Of a stretch of 64,000 nt of DNA, positions 34,703 to 42,431 are shown in pieces. Every line of letters begins with the position of its first letter. Within the stretch, counting starts at the first letter, position 1. A program made the translations under genes and the position numbers. This DNA comes from Mesorhizobium sp. GTDB taxonomy: Bacteria; Pseudomonadota; Alphaproteobacteria; Rhizobiales; Rhizobiaceae. The notes below the pieces were generated by a model. The model was not told the DNA's origin. It made no database searches and worked only from the letters and a program-made list of their open reading frames with translations. Where the stretch lies: positions 34,582 to 98,581 of the forward strand of contig SAQE01000015.1 in assembly GCA_004020545.1 (NCBI GenBank), in the 5' to 3' direction.

Positions 34703-35299
34703 ATGCCGAAGCTGCTCTACGCCCCCACGTCACCCTATAGCTCGAAGGTCCGCATGGCGGCCGCCTATGCCGGCATCGCCATCGATCTCGTGCCGGTCAA
34801 GACGGAGGACAAGCCGGCGGAGCTGATCTCGGCCAATCCGCTGGGCAAGATCCCGGTGCTGGTGCTGGAGGATGGCCGCACGGTGCACGACAGCCGCGCC
34901 ATCACCCAGCATCTCAACCGGCTGTCGAAGAATGCGCTGTTCCCGCGCAATCCCGACAAGCGGCTCGAGGCCGAAGTGCTGGAGGCGCTGGCCGACGGCA
35001 TCTGCGACTGCGCGCTGTCGATGGTCTATGAGCGGCGCACGCGCCCCGACGCCATGGTCTATCAGCCCTGGCTCGACCGCCAATGGGCGAAGATCACGAC
35101 CGCGCTCGACCAGCTTAACGCCAACCCGCCAAAACTGCCGAAGAAGATCACCGCCGGCCAGATGGCGCTGCGCGCCACCCTCGGCTATCTCGCGCTGCGC
35201 TTCGGCGGCCAATGGGAAAAGGGCCGCGGCCGGCTGGTCCGCTGGGCCGCGCGCTTCGACGAGAAGTTTCCGGAGCTGAAAGGCTGCGTGCCGGGGTGA
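34703..35299 (+). CDS. Glutathione S-transferase family protein
   Basis: 198 residues. The thioredoxin-like N-terminal domain has LYAPTSPYSSKVRMAA (with a Ser rather than Cys at the usual active position), NPLGKIPVLVLEDGR with the cis-Pro, and HDSRAITQHL with the Glu/Asp-Ser glutathione contact replaced by D-S-R. The all-helical C-terminal domain follows from about residue 85. The start follows AGGAACCTGATC. The physiological substrate is unknown. Confidence 0.87.
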   Translation: MPKLLYAPTSPYSSKVRMAAAYAGIAIDLVPVKTEDKPAELISANPLGKIPVLVLEDGRTVHDSRAITQHLNRLSKNALFPRNPDKRLEAEVLEALADGICDCALSMVYERRTRPDAMVYQPWLDRQWAKITTALDQLNANPPKLPKKITAGQMALRATLGYLALRFGGQWEKGRGRLVRWAARFDEKFPELKGCVPG

Positions 35300-35313
35300 C
35301 GCACCCTTTTTTT
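35294..35313 (+). terminator. Short intrinsic terminator overlapping the GST stop codon
   Basis: GGGTG, loop ACG, CACCC, then seven Ts. The left arm includes the TGA stop codon of the GST gene. The hairpin is short (5 bp) but GC-rich. Confidence 0.65.
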
Positions 35314-35498
35314 CCAAAAGAAGGAAGGTCATCCAACGCCGTCCCATTCCGGGACGATCCCGCTGGCACCCATCTTGCACCGCAGGATATGCCGGTTGAT
35401 CCCGGTCCCGATCGCGTTCCAGATCGGGTTGTAGGCTCGCCGGGCTTGAGGTTGTTGGGGACTCGCCCGGCGGGTTTACGGCAGGTGCTCGGATTGAA

Positions 35499-35546
35499 AT
35501 GGACCATCAGATGGTCTATTTTTAAGATGGACGAGATGATGGTCCA
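35499..35546. promoter_or_regulatory. Inverted repeats upstream of the Phd/VapC pair
   Basis: GACCAT at 35502-35507 and ATGGTC at 35511-35516 form a perfect 6-bp palindrome with a 3-bp centre. ATGGACCAT (35499-35507) is also the reverse complement of ATGGTCCAT (35538-35546). The site ends 13 bp before the antitoxin ATG, as expected for autoregulation by the toxin-antitoxin complex. Confidence 0.7.
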
Positions 35547-35558
35547 TCGGGAGCAGCC

Positions 35559-35816
35559 ATGCAGATATCCGTGACAGACGCCAAGGGACAGCTAACCGAT
35601 CTGGTGCGCCGCGCAGAGGCAGGCGACGAGATCATCCTGACCCGTCACGGCCATGCGGCCGTGCGGCTGGTTCCTGTACGAGCTATGCCGGACCGGAAGG
35701 GGCGCCGGGCCTTGCTGGAGGCCGCCCGGACTGCGGGCGCGGCCAAGGCCAGCGCCGGCCCTTCCGCCGCGCGTAGCCAGGATTTCCTCTATGGCGACGA
35801 CGGCTTGCCGGAATGA
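35559..35816 (+). CDS. Phd/YefM-type antitoxin
   Basis: 85 residues. The N-terminus ISVTDAKGQLTDLVRRAEAG, followed by DEIILTRHGHAAVRLVPV, is the Phd/YefM DNA-binding fold. The C-terminal segment ARSQDFLYGDDGLPE would wrap the toxin. Start ATG 35559 is supported by CGGGAGCAGCC. The stop overlaps the toxin ATG by 4 bp. Confidence 0.87.
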   Translation: MQISVTDAKGQLTDLVRRAEAGDEIILTRHGHAAVRLVPVRAMPDRKGRRALLEAARTAGAAKASAGPSAARSQDFLYGDDGLPE

Positions 35817-36196
35817 TCGCGGTTGATACGTCCGCCTTGATGGCCATTGTCCTCGATGAGCCTGAGGCGAGCGCCTGCATGGCGGCGCTCGAAACAGAGG
35901 ATGACCTTCTGATATCGGCGGGAACCGTGGCCGAACTGCTGATCGTTGCGGCAAGGCGAGGGGTGGCCGAGGAAGTGTCGGCCCTGGTCGATGGACTCGG
36001 CTTCGAGATCGCGCCCCTAACGGAGGGCACCGCACGCCGCATTGCTGAGGCCTACGCGCAGTGGGGCAAAGGCATTCACGCGGCGGCGCTCAACTTCGGT
36101 AACTGCTTCGCCTATGAGTTGGCGAAGGATCGCGACTGTCGCCTGCTCTATGTCGGCGAGGATTTTTCGAAGACCGATATCGAAAGCGCGCTATAG
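35813..36196 (+). CDS. VapC-type PIN domain toxin with a substituted catalytic residue
   Basis: 127 residues. The PIN ribonuclease fold shows MIAVDTSALMAIVLDEPE with the first Asp (D5), the internal AGTVAELLIVAARRG with the Glu, and the third motif LNFGNCFAYELAKDRDC. In family members this third motif is N-F-G-D-C-F-A-Y, so the conserved Asp is Asn here (codon AAC in place of GAC). A later Asp in VGEDFSKTD is present. With one acidic metal ligand gone, endonuclease activity may be lost or weak. It is preceded in the same unit by its antitoxin. Confidence 0.85.
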   Translation: MIAVDTSALMAIVLDEPEASACMAALETEDDLLISAGTVAELLIVAARRGVAEEVSALVDGLGFEIAPLTEGTARRIAEAYAQWGKGIHAAALNFGNCFAYELAKDRDCRLLYVGEDFSKTDIESAL

Positions 36197-36254
36197 GCAC
36201 TCGGCCGGCGGAGCGCTTATGCGCTCGTCAACCGGGGATCCGGCTTAGGAAAAC

Positions 36255-36331
36255 TGGTCGGAGTGGCGTGATTCGAACACGCGACCCCCTGATCCCAAAT
36301 CAGGTGCGCTACCAGGCTGCGCTACACTCCG
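36255..36331 (-). tRNA. tRNA-Pro (anticodon TGG)
   Basis: Read on the minus strand, 77 nt with an encoded CCA. The acceptor CGGAGTG pairs with CACTCCG, the D arm is GCGCAGCCTGGTAGCGC, the anticodon loop is TTTGGGA with TGG, and the T arm is GTCGCGTGTTCGAATCACGCC-like with the GTTCGAA loop. Confidence 0.96.
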
Positions 36332-36406
36332 ACGCTCGCGGCGTATAGGGTTCCGTGGGCCGGAAGGCAACCCAAAAACGGAAGCTTCGCATGGGGAAAT
36401 AGCGCC

Positions 36407-37603
36407 TCAGCGCTTCCGCCCGGCAATCCTGCGAGCAATAGCGGCGCCCTGGATGCGGGCGTTGGCAAAGCAGCCGCGGATGCTCGGCCGCATGCCGGTG
36501 AACCATAGGCCCGGCAGCTTCGGGTCGCCGGCGGCACCGTTGAACAGCGGCACGCCCTTGGCGTCGAGCACGCCGAGCCTGCCTACCATCGCCTCCAGCC
36601 CGGTGCGGTAGCCGGTGGCGGCAATGACGATGTCGGGCGCGATTGTCAGGCCGCTCTCGAGAACCACGCTGTCGTGCCTGAATTCCTTGACCTGCGGCAC
36701 GAGGATGATGCGGCCGGCCTTGATCGCTTCGACCGCGCCGTCGTCGGCGGCGATCGCCGTATAGTCCGAGCCGAGGCGGCTGGCGCCGCCCGACGGGGCA
36801 GGGGGCAGGCCATATTTCCTGAGGTCGCCGAAGACCAGCCGCTGCGTCGCCGCCATCACCGCGTCCGCCAGCCGGGCCGGCAGGCGCGCCATGACCGGCG
36901 AGAAGCGATGCACGGCGACCTTGCCGATGCGCTTCGGTAAAAGCGAAGGCCCGTTGCGCGCCGCAAGCCACATTTGCCCCGTCTCGACGCCGGAAAGATG
37001 GTTGAGCGCGTCGAAGCCGGAATTGCCGGCGCCGACCACCAGCACCTTCTTCCCTGCATAGTCCATTGCCCGGCCGAAATCGGCCGAATGGATGACCTTG
37101 CCCGAGAAATCCTTCATGCCGTTCCAGGCCGGGATGAAGGGTTGCCGGTCGCGCCCGGTGGCAACCACCACATGCCGCGCCGCCCGGGAGCCTGAGCTGG
37201 TCTTGACCAGCCAGTGGTCGCCGCGGAATTCGATTTCCTCGACGACGACGCCGAAGGCGATCGGCAGCCGGTGCGTCTGGGCGAAGTCGTTGAAGAGACG
37301 GATCACCGCGCTGCGATGCGGAAAGGCGGGGGTGCCTTTCGGAAAGGAAACGCCAGGCAGCGTCGAGAGGTCGCGATGCGTGTTGAGATGCAGGTTGTCG
37401 TGGCGGCGGTGCCAGGGCTCGGCCAGCCGTCCCTCACGCTCGAGGATATCGGTGGCGATGCCTGCCTCGATCAGCGCGTACGCCACCGCCAATCCGGCCG
37501 CGCCTGCGCCGATCACGATCGCGCCGTCGAAGACCGCCGGCTCGCCGGTCCGGTCCGACGAGATTTCCGCTTCCATGCCCATTCTTGTCTTTGTCGTCGT
37601 CAT
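36407..37603 (-). CDS. Flavin-containing monooxygenase / NAD(P)-binding oxidoreductase
   Basis: 398 residues. The FAD site is IVIGAGAAGLAVAYALIEAG and the NADPH site VLVVGAGNSGFDALNHL. Between them lies FGRAMDYAGKKV, and the C-terminal IVIAATGYRTGLEAM carries the A-T-G-Y motif of class B monooxygenases. These enzymes oxidise soft nucleophiles such as sulfides or amines. Start options are ATG 37603, 37582 and 37576; the first gives the longest plausible N-terminus, without a strong ribosome site. A proline tRNA lies just beyond its stop. Confidence 0.82.
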   Translation of the reverse strand: MTTTKTRMGMEAEISSDRTGEPAVFDGAIVIGAGAAGLAVAYALIEAGIATDILEREGRLAEPWHRRHDNLHLNTHRDLSTLPGVSFPKGTPAFPHRSAVIRLFNDFAQTHRLPIAFGVVVEEIEFRGDHWLVKTSSGSRAARHVVVATGRDRQPFIPAWNGMKDFSGKVIHSADFGRAMDYAGKKVLVVGAGNSGFDALNHLSGVETGQMWLAARNGPSLLPKRIGKVAVHRFSPVMARLPARLADAVMAATQRLVFGDLRKYGLPPAPSGGASRLGSDYTAIAADDGAVEAIKAGRIILVPQVKEFRHDSVVLESGLTIAPDIVIAATGYRTGLEAMVGRLGVLDAKGVPLFNGAAGDPKLPGLWFTGMRPSIRGCFANARIQGAAIARRIAGRKR

Positions 37604-37704
37604 GGCCCCAAGTGGCACGACCGTGTATCCGACATATGCCGCCGACGAGGCAATGGGAATAGTCGCTGTTGCAGAGAGCCCCGGCATTGTGTCGCGGGAT
37701 GGCT

Positions 37705-37804
37705 GGAGCAATTCCAGGAAAAGTGCGCAGCGGTTTTCCGTCTGGAATTGCGGGAAGGCAAAGACTTAAGGCGGATCAGCAATTTATCAACGCTGAGCCG
37801 CCTT
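37705..37804. repeat. RIME-like palindromic element (GCAATTCC type)
   Basis: GGAGCAATTCCAGGAAAAG and CGGTTTTCCGTCTGGAATTGC form the first hairpin. AAGGCGGATCAGC and GCTGAGCCGCCTT form the second. Close relatives lie at 42188-42268, 56283-56354 and, in part, 58604-58670. It sits between the monooxygenase promoter side and the FMN reductase stop. Confidence 0.85.
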
Positions 37805-38774
37805 ACCCGTTGGCGGGATCAGCGTGGCGGTGCACCAGCTTGAAGGCGCCGTCCTCCAGCCGGAACACCTCCGTGACCCGCAGGGTCATCTCGGCAGGCT
37901 GGCCGTTCTTGCCCATGCGCGCCTTGGCATGCTGCAGCCCAGTCCAGAACGCCAGCTCGCCGCTCGCGGAGGCTTGCAGCACCTCGAGATCGGTGCTGCC
38001 GCCCTGGTGGAAGCTGGCGGCGTCGCGCTCGTAGCGTCCGGCGACGGCGTTGGCGCCTTCGAGATGGTCGCCGCGCGGCGAAAAGAAGGTGGCGGGCTCG
38101 CTATGCGTCACGATCGCCTTCAGCGATGTGGCGTTGCCGTTGACATAGTCCTCGGCGATTTTCTCGCGCTGCTTCATGAAGGCGTCGAACGACGAGCCGC
38201 TGGGCCGCACGGTTCGGATCCACGTCTCCAGCGCGCCCATGAAAGTCTCCAGAAAGGCGGCGGTGTCGCCGTTCTTGACCGCGCCGTTGGTGTCGAGGAG
38301 CTCGGCGACATTGCTGACATAGGCCTCCGGCTGCTGCATCACCGGCATGTCGAGGAAGACGAAGGTCTGCCGTATCGCATGGTTGGCGCCGAAAGCGCCG
38401 AGCTTGTTCGGCGTGACGCTGACGACACCGGCGGGCAGCCCCTTGAAGACGCTTTTGCCCGATGGGCGCGAGCCGACATCGAGCGCGTTCTTCAGGCAGC
38501 CTGGGATCGACCGGTTGTATTCCGGCGTGACGAAGAGCACCGCATCGCATTCCCTGATGGCGGCGCGGAAAGTCGACCAGGCGGCAGGCGGTGTGTCGCC
38601 GTCGAGATCCTCATTGTAAAGGGGCAACTCACCGATTTCGATGAAGCGGCAACGCAGCGAATCCGGCGCGCGGGCCGCCAGCGCCTTGGCGATCTTGCGG
38701 CTGAAGGATTGGGCGCGCAGGCTGCCGACAAGCACGGCAAGCTGCAGGACGGGATGTTCGGTTGTCATGGTCAT
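37803..38774 (-). CDS. NADPH-dependent FMN reductase fused to a SnoaL-like domain
   Basis: About 323 residues. Residues 8-190 are a flavodoxin-fold reductase: LAVLVGSLRAQSFSRKIAKA, LFVTPEYNRSIPGCLKNALD and AGVVSVTPNKLGAFGANHAI. Residues about 200-320 begin FDAFMKQREKIAEDYVNGNA and include the SnoaL/DUF4440-like pattern SPRGDHLEGANAVAGRYERD and VFRLEDGAFKLVHRHAD. The second domain would normally be a separate ketosteroid-isomerase-fold protein. No frameshift joins them; the frame is continuous. ATG 38774 and 38768 are both possible. Confidence 0.8.
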   Translation of the reverse strand: MTMTTEHPVLQLAVLVGSLRAQSFSRKIAKALAARAPDSLRCRFIEIGELPLYNEDLDGDTPPAAWSTFRAAIRECDAVLFVTPEYNRSIPGCLKNALDVGSRPSGKSVFKGLPAGVVSVTPNKLGAFGANHAIRQTFVFLDMPVMQQPEAYVSNVAELLDTNGAVKNGDTAAFLETFMGALETWIRTVRPSGSSFDAFMKQREKIAEDYVNGNATSLKAIVTHSEPATFFSPRGDHLEGANAVAGRYERDAASFHQGGSTDLEVLQASASGELAFWTGLQHAKARMGKNGQPAEMTLRVTEVFRLEDGAFKLVHRHADPANG

Positions 38775-39101
38775 GGCTGATTGTCCGGGCTTGGTGACGA
38801 GGAATGGCGACGCTTCGTGGCGCTCGGCCGCCCTGCAAGCCGTGATCCATTGGCCGGAGCAGCCGGGCTGGTCGCCTGACCTTCCGTTAATGTCTGGGCC
38901 GGCGCGAGGGTTCCCCGCTCGGCCAGGACCACTTGCCGGGACCGTTTGGCAAGCCGTGACCCTTTGGCAAGCCGTGGCCGCTTGCAGGCGGCGCCGTTGC
39001 ACAGTATTGACGGGTTGGCGCGCGACCTCAGGCTCCAAACCGGGTTTTCGGACGGGCGCCGCGAATAGGATGCCCGGTTTTCGGGCGGCAACGAGGTGGT
39101 C

Positions 39102-39407
39102 ATGTCCGCGCGTATTTTCAGCCCAGCCAAAACCGCGATGCAGTCCGGCAAGGCCAAGACCGGCCACTGGGTGCTGGAGTTCGATCCGGCCGAACGCAAG
39201 AAGATCGACCCGCTGATGGGTTACACGACCTCGGGCGACATGCTGAGCCAGGTGCGGCTCACCTTCGATACCAGGGAAGAGGCGGTCGCCTATGCCGAGA
39301 AGCAGGGTATCGCCTTCCGCGTCGAGGAGCCGAAGGAGCCGAAGCGCCGGCAGATTTCCTATTCGGACAATTTCCGCTATGACCGCAGGACGCCCTGGAC
39401 GCACTGA
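39102..39407 (+). CDS. Complex I accessory subunit, NDUFS4-type (ETC complex I subunit conserved region)
   Basis: 101 residues. ARIFSPAKTAMQSGKAKTGH, then WVLEFDPAERKKIDPLMGYT, MLSQVRLTFDTREEAVAYAE and YSDNFRYDRRTPWTH are the family signature of the 18-kDa/NDUFS4 subunit carried by alphaproteobacteria and mitochondria. It would attach to the peripheral arm of NADH dehydrogenase. ATG 39102 follows AACGAGGTGGTC. It is transcribed alone, 57 bp ahead of tRNA-Arg. Confidence 0.92.
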   Translation: MSARIFSPAKTAMQSGKAKTGHWVLEFDPAERKKIDPLMGYTTSGDMLSQVRLTFDTREEAVAYAEKQGIAFRVEEPKEPKRRQISYSDNFRYDRRTPWTH

Positions 39408-39464
39408 CCTGCGAGTCGAGCGGCGCTTGGCGTAGTGGCATCAGCCGGCCCCCAGCCGGCCAGC

Positions 39465-39541
39465 GGTCCCGTAGCTCAGCTGGATAGAGCACCGGCCTTC
39501 TAAGCCGATGGTCGCAGGTTCGAATCCTGCCGGGATCGCCA
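39465..39541 (+). tRNA. tRNA-Arg (anticodon TCT)
   Basis: 77 nt with an encoded CCA. The acceptor GGTCCCG pairs with CGGGATC (one G-U), the D arm is GCTCAGCTGGATAGAGC, the anticodon loop is CTTCTAA with TCT, and the T arm is GCAGGTTCGAATCCTGC. Decayed coding sequence begins about 170 bp downstream. Confidence 0.96.
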
Positions 39542-39711
39542 TAAATTCAAGCACTTAGCGGTTTGCCGGATAACGAGTTCCAACTCGTCTTGGAGCCGAG
39601 TTCCAACTTTTCACCCCTTTTCGTTCTCGCGGATGCGCTTGCGGCCGAGGCGGCGGGCGTGGTCGGCGGCGCGCACCGAGGGCGAGGTCGACGGGCTGGT
39701 AGGTGGCGTGC

Positions 39712-39948
39712 AACACATTCGAGGTGTCGATGGTGTTGGCCATCTTCGCCGACCGCGTCGCCGGGCGCACCTCCATCGCCATCGTCGCCACCGCCGGCAC
39801 GGTCAACACCGGCGCCATCGATCCGCTGCCCGAGATTGCGGACATAGCCCGCCGCGAAGACCTGTGACTGCATGTCGACGGCGCCTATGGCGGTCTAGCG
39901 GCGATCGCCGTGCCGGATTTGGGCGCGCCGGACCAGCCTGTGGATAGT
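39712..39948 (+). pseudogene. Remnant of a PLP-dependent (group II) decarboxylase
   Basis: In frame from 39712 the reading TSIAIVATAGTVNTGAIDP, then LPEIADIARREDL, a TGA at 39865-39867 where Trp is expected, then LHVDGAYGGLAAIAVPDL matches the central part of aromatic-L-amino-acid or related decarboxylases, including the A-T-x-G-T-T/V-x-x-G-A and H-V-D-A/G-A-Y motifs near the PLP lysine. The N-terminal third and the lysine-bearing C-terminal part are absent. It follows tRNA-Arg, a frequent integration site, so it may be the scar of a lost island. Confidence 0.8.
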
Positions 39949-40198
39949 AACCTTCCGTTCACCACGAACCGGTCTTCGCGTTGAACGCGGACGTCCGACT
40001 CGCCGAAATGAAAGGGCCTGAACACACAGGCGCCCCCGCAGCCCAGCGGCCGACGTTTTCATGTACCCCGCGGGATGCACTCTGAACGCTCTCGAGTATA
40101 CGTCGGCCGCGCCGCGGTTTTCCGTCCAGATTGCCCGGCACAAAATCAAGCCCGCCCCGGCGATGGGAAGCCAGAACGGGCTCGGCTTGGGTCTGGAA

Positions 40199-40222
40199 CC
40201 CTGTAGTCAGGAGACTACAGGG
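40199..40222. repeat. Perfect 10-bp stem hairpin of unknown role
   Basis: CCCTGTAGTC, a 4-base loop AGGA, then GACTACAGGG. It is followed by GGAGGAAACAGGTCG and an ATG at 40236 on the plus strand, whose reading has no family pattern and overlaps the DUF982 gene. There is no T-run, so it is not a standard terminator. Confidence 0.6.
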
Positions 40223-40327
40223 AGGAAACAGGTCGATGGCTGCAATGTTCCGAAGTTTTTCTCGACTGCGCGCGGCCTGGGGCGGATGGGGACGCCCGGG
40301 CGCGGTTCTTCCGGAATTGCCCGGCGC

Positions 40328-40570
40328 TCAGGCCAGCAGCCCGGCGGACTTCGCCGCCTTGCGCAAGGTTTTGCGGGCTTCGACTGGGCTTCTCAGGCCG
40401 TCGAGCGCGTCGCGGCAGACGCGGCTTGCCGACCGCCAGGTGCGGTCGCGCGCCCGCCTTGGCCAGCGCTGGTCCAGGCATTCGACGGCCTCGAAGCAGC
40501 TTGAGACCCTGTGTTGTCCGCTTGGCTCGAAATCGATCACGACCGGCTCGGAAAACCAGACGTCGTTCAT
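40328..40570 (-). CDS. DUF982 family protein
   Basis: 80 residues: NDVWFSEPVVIDFEPSGQHR, SSCFEAVECLDQRWPRRARD, SRVCRDALDGLRSPVEARKT and LRKAAKSAGLL follow the DUF982 pattern (W-x-x-P-V; eight-residue spacing; the W-P; the A-R-x-x-F/L-x-x-A-A). Function unknown; the family is confined to rhizobia and relatives. ATG 40570 has a strong ribosome site, CGGAGGATGTG. A second member lies at 40779-41024. Confidence 0.85.
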   Translation of the reverse strand: MNDVWFSEPVVIDFEPSGQHRVSSCFEAVECLDQRWPRRARDRTWRSASRVCRDALDGLRSPVEARKTLRKAAKSAGLLA

Positions 40571-40778
40571 CACATCCTCCGTTCGTATGGTCGACTTTTG
40601 ATCAGCAACCGGCGCCGGCTGGCGCCCGGTGGGACGCGGGTCCGGGACGATTGGCGGACCCGCGCGTTAACCATCCACCGCCGATAATGTTCCGAAGAAT
40701 TTTGGATCGGCGATGCGCCGCACCGCCCGGGACGGCTCGGTCATTCCGTCGACACCCCTGGCGGCGGAAAATGAGCGC

Positions 40779-41024
40779 CTATTCGACCAGCACATGCGCT
40801 TCGCGCGCGGCGCTGACGAAGGCTTCCCTGGCATTGTCGGCTGGAACGTCGCCGCTCATTGCCCGGCGGCAGGCGCGCAGCGCCGCGCCATGCTGCGCGC
40901 TGCCGGCGTCGCGCCACTGGCCCGTCAGCAATTCCACGGCCTGCTGCGCGTTGGAAATATGCCGAATCGAGCCCGCTATGCCGACGGTGACTTCGACCGG
41001 CCTGGAAAACCATCCCTGGATCAT
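40779..41024 (-). CDS. DUF982 family protein
   Basis: 81 residues: GWFSRPVEVTVGIAGSIRHI, SNAQQAVELLTGQWRDAGS, ALRACRRAMSGDVPADNARE and AFVSAAREAHVLVE fit the family. It is in tandem with the related gene at 40328-40570 on the same strand and shares about a third of aligned residues by eye. The ribosome site CAGGGGTTTCGCG precedes ATG 41024. Confidence 0.83.
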   Translation of the reverse strand: MIQGWFSRPVEVTVGIAGSIRHISNAQQAVELLTGQWRDAGSAQHGAALRACRRAMSGDVPADNAREAFVSAAREAHVLVE

Positions 41025-41138
41025 CGCGAAACCCCTGATGCGTTATGGCGGATCAGAAACGCGCAACTGCCCGGCAGGTTTCATCCCTATATTTCAAGAG
41101 GATGTGAGCAGCGCGCCGACAGCCGGCATGATCCGCCT

Positions 41139-41336
41139 CTATCGCCCGAGCGGCTTGCGGGACAGTTCCACGAGTTCGGCCTCGTCGGTGATGCCGGCCA
41201 TGTAGTTGGCGATGATGCGCGAGGCGCGCGCCTGCTTCTGCTCCTCGGTTTCTCCGGCGACGCGGCCGCTCTCGAAGACGCGCCCAAACATGGCGGTCTC
41301 GTCTGGCGTGAACGTGTTTCGTGAAATATTGGACAT
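41139..41336 (-). CDS. Small conserved-looking hypothetical protein
   Basis: 65 residues from ATG 41336, preceded by the strong ribosome site GGAGGAGAAAGCC. Text such as RNTFTPDETAMFGRVFESGR and IIANYMAGITDEAELVELSR suggests a small helical protein. No family is known to me. It lies in the same orientation as the DUF982 pair. Confidence 0.6.
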   Translation of the reverse strand: MSNISRNTFTPDETAMFGRVFESGRVAGETEEQKQARASRIIANYMAGITDEAELVELSRKPLGR

Positions 41337-41760
41337 GGCTTTCTCCTCCATGTCCCCCTTCCTGCCCCGGCTGATATTAACACGGGTTCGGAAATGAGGG
41401 TGAGTCTCGAAAAACGTGGTGGCGATGCGCCTTCCTGCGTGGCGCTGTCGCCGCCAGGTTCTTCATCTCGCGCCTGGTCCGAGGCCTGCCGGATGCGGCG
41501 CCGGCCTCGCTATATCCTTGCCGAAACAACGAAGCGCTGATACTCATTAGCGGCGTGGAATTATTCCGAGTCTGCGCCAACTTGCGTCACACAACAATGC
41601 GGCGCATGCTGTCCGAGGCCAATATCCCGACGTGGTGGCAACCGGGTTACGAAGGGATTTGGTCGACAAAGAAGCAGGGCAGGTTCCGATTCCGTGTCGG
41701 AGCAGGTCCACCAAATGCTCTGGAATTCTGAAGCCATTGCCCCCATGGCGTCGGAAGAGC
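41337..41760. other. Intergenic stretch ahead of the ArsR regulator
   Basis: About 420 bp without a supported gene. The minus-strand frames (41377-41580 and 41547-41864) lack family features. Bases 41520-41580 are moderately AT-rich and may carry the ArsR promoter. I see no repeat here. Confidence 0.4.
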
Positions 41761-42138
41761 ATGAACATGGGGAAATCGATGGTCACGAAGAAACTTACCG
41801 CCAACGCAGAAAGCGCGGCAGCCTTTCTCGCGGTGATGGGCAACGAGAAGCGTCTGCTCATCATGAACTACCTGGCAGAGGGCGAACTGTCGGTCGGCAT
41901 CCTCGCCGACAAGGTCCAACTCAGCCAGTCCGCACTCTCCCAGCATCTGGCCAAACTGCGCAGGTTTGGCCTGGTCGACACCCGCCGCGACCGACAGATG
42001 GTCTACTACTCCTGCAAGTCGTCCGCGGCGCGTGAGCTCCTCGCCCTGCTCGACGGCCTGCTGACCATGGACCGGCCGCTCGCCGGCCCGGCCCGGCAGG
42101 CTCTTGTCGAGAGGATGCGGCGGCCGCAGGCCGCCTGA
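41761..42138 (+). CDS. ArsR family regulator, NolR-like
   Basis: 125 residues. After a short N-terminal arm, AAFLAVMGNEKRLLIMNYL, then LSVGILADKVQLSQSALSQH and LAKLRRFGLVDTRRDRQMVY form a winged-helix DNA-binding domain. The spacing and words (SQSALSQHLxKLR, TRRDxQxxYY) are close to NolR, a rhizobial repressor of nodulation and other genes. No metal-binding Cys pair is seen, consistent with NolR and not with ArsR proper. ATG 41779 is a possible alternative start. Confidence 0.82.
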   Translation: MNMGKSMVTKKLTANAESAAAFLAVMGNEKRLLIMNYLAEGELSVGILADKVQLSQSALSQHLAKLRRFGLVDTRRDRQMVYYSCKSSAARELLALLDGLLTMDRPLAGPARQALVERMRRPQAA

Positions 42139-42187
42139 TCGGCCGCGGCGCAGGCGAGGGTCGAGTGGCCTTCGCCTTGCGCGGCAT

Positions 42188-42268
42188 CATTCCAGGAAAA
42201 GTGCGCAGCGGTTTCCTGGAATTGCGAATAGTTCGAGCGGTTTGACAGAAAGCTGAACCGCTCGAACT
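42188..42268. repeat. RIME-like palindromic element (GCAATTCC type)
   Basis: ATTCCAGGAAAAG and GTTTCCTGGAAT pair. The second hairpin is GTTCGAGCGGTTT with GAACCGCTCGAAC. It lies about 50 bp after the ArsR stop and shares its words with the elements at 37705 and 56283. Confidence 0.85.
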
Positions 42269-42431
42269 GCGCGGACTGCAGATGGTCGGCGACGGGCCGC
42301 GTGTGTGGCGCCGGACGTTGCGCTTGGCGCGCCTCCTCAATTGGTCGAAGCCTTACCGATTCTTAATTTTGCGGCCGCAAGTCTGCCAAGAAGACCCGCG
42401 ACACCGGGGACTCCTCGATCGGAGTTGTGCA

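Noticed and set aside
36407-36537. Possible island end at tRNA-Pro
   Set aside because: No repeated tRNA 3' end, integrase or composition change was noticed around 36255-36331.
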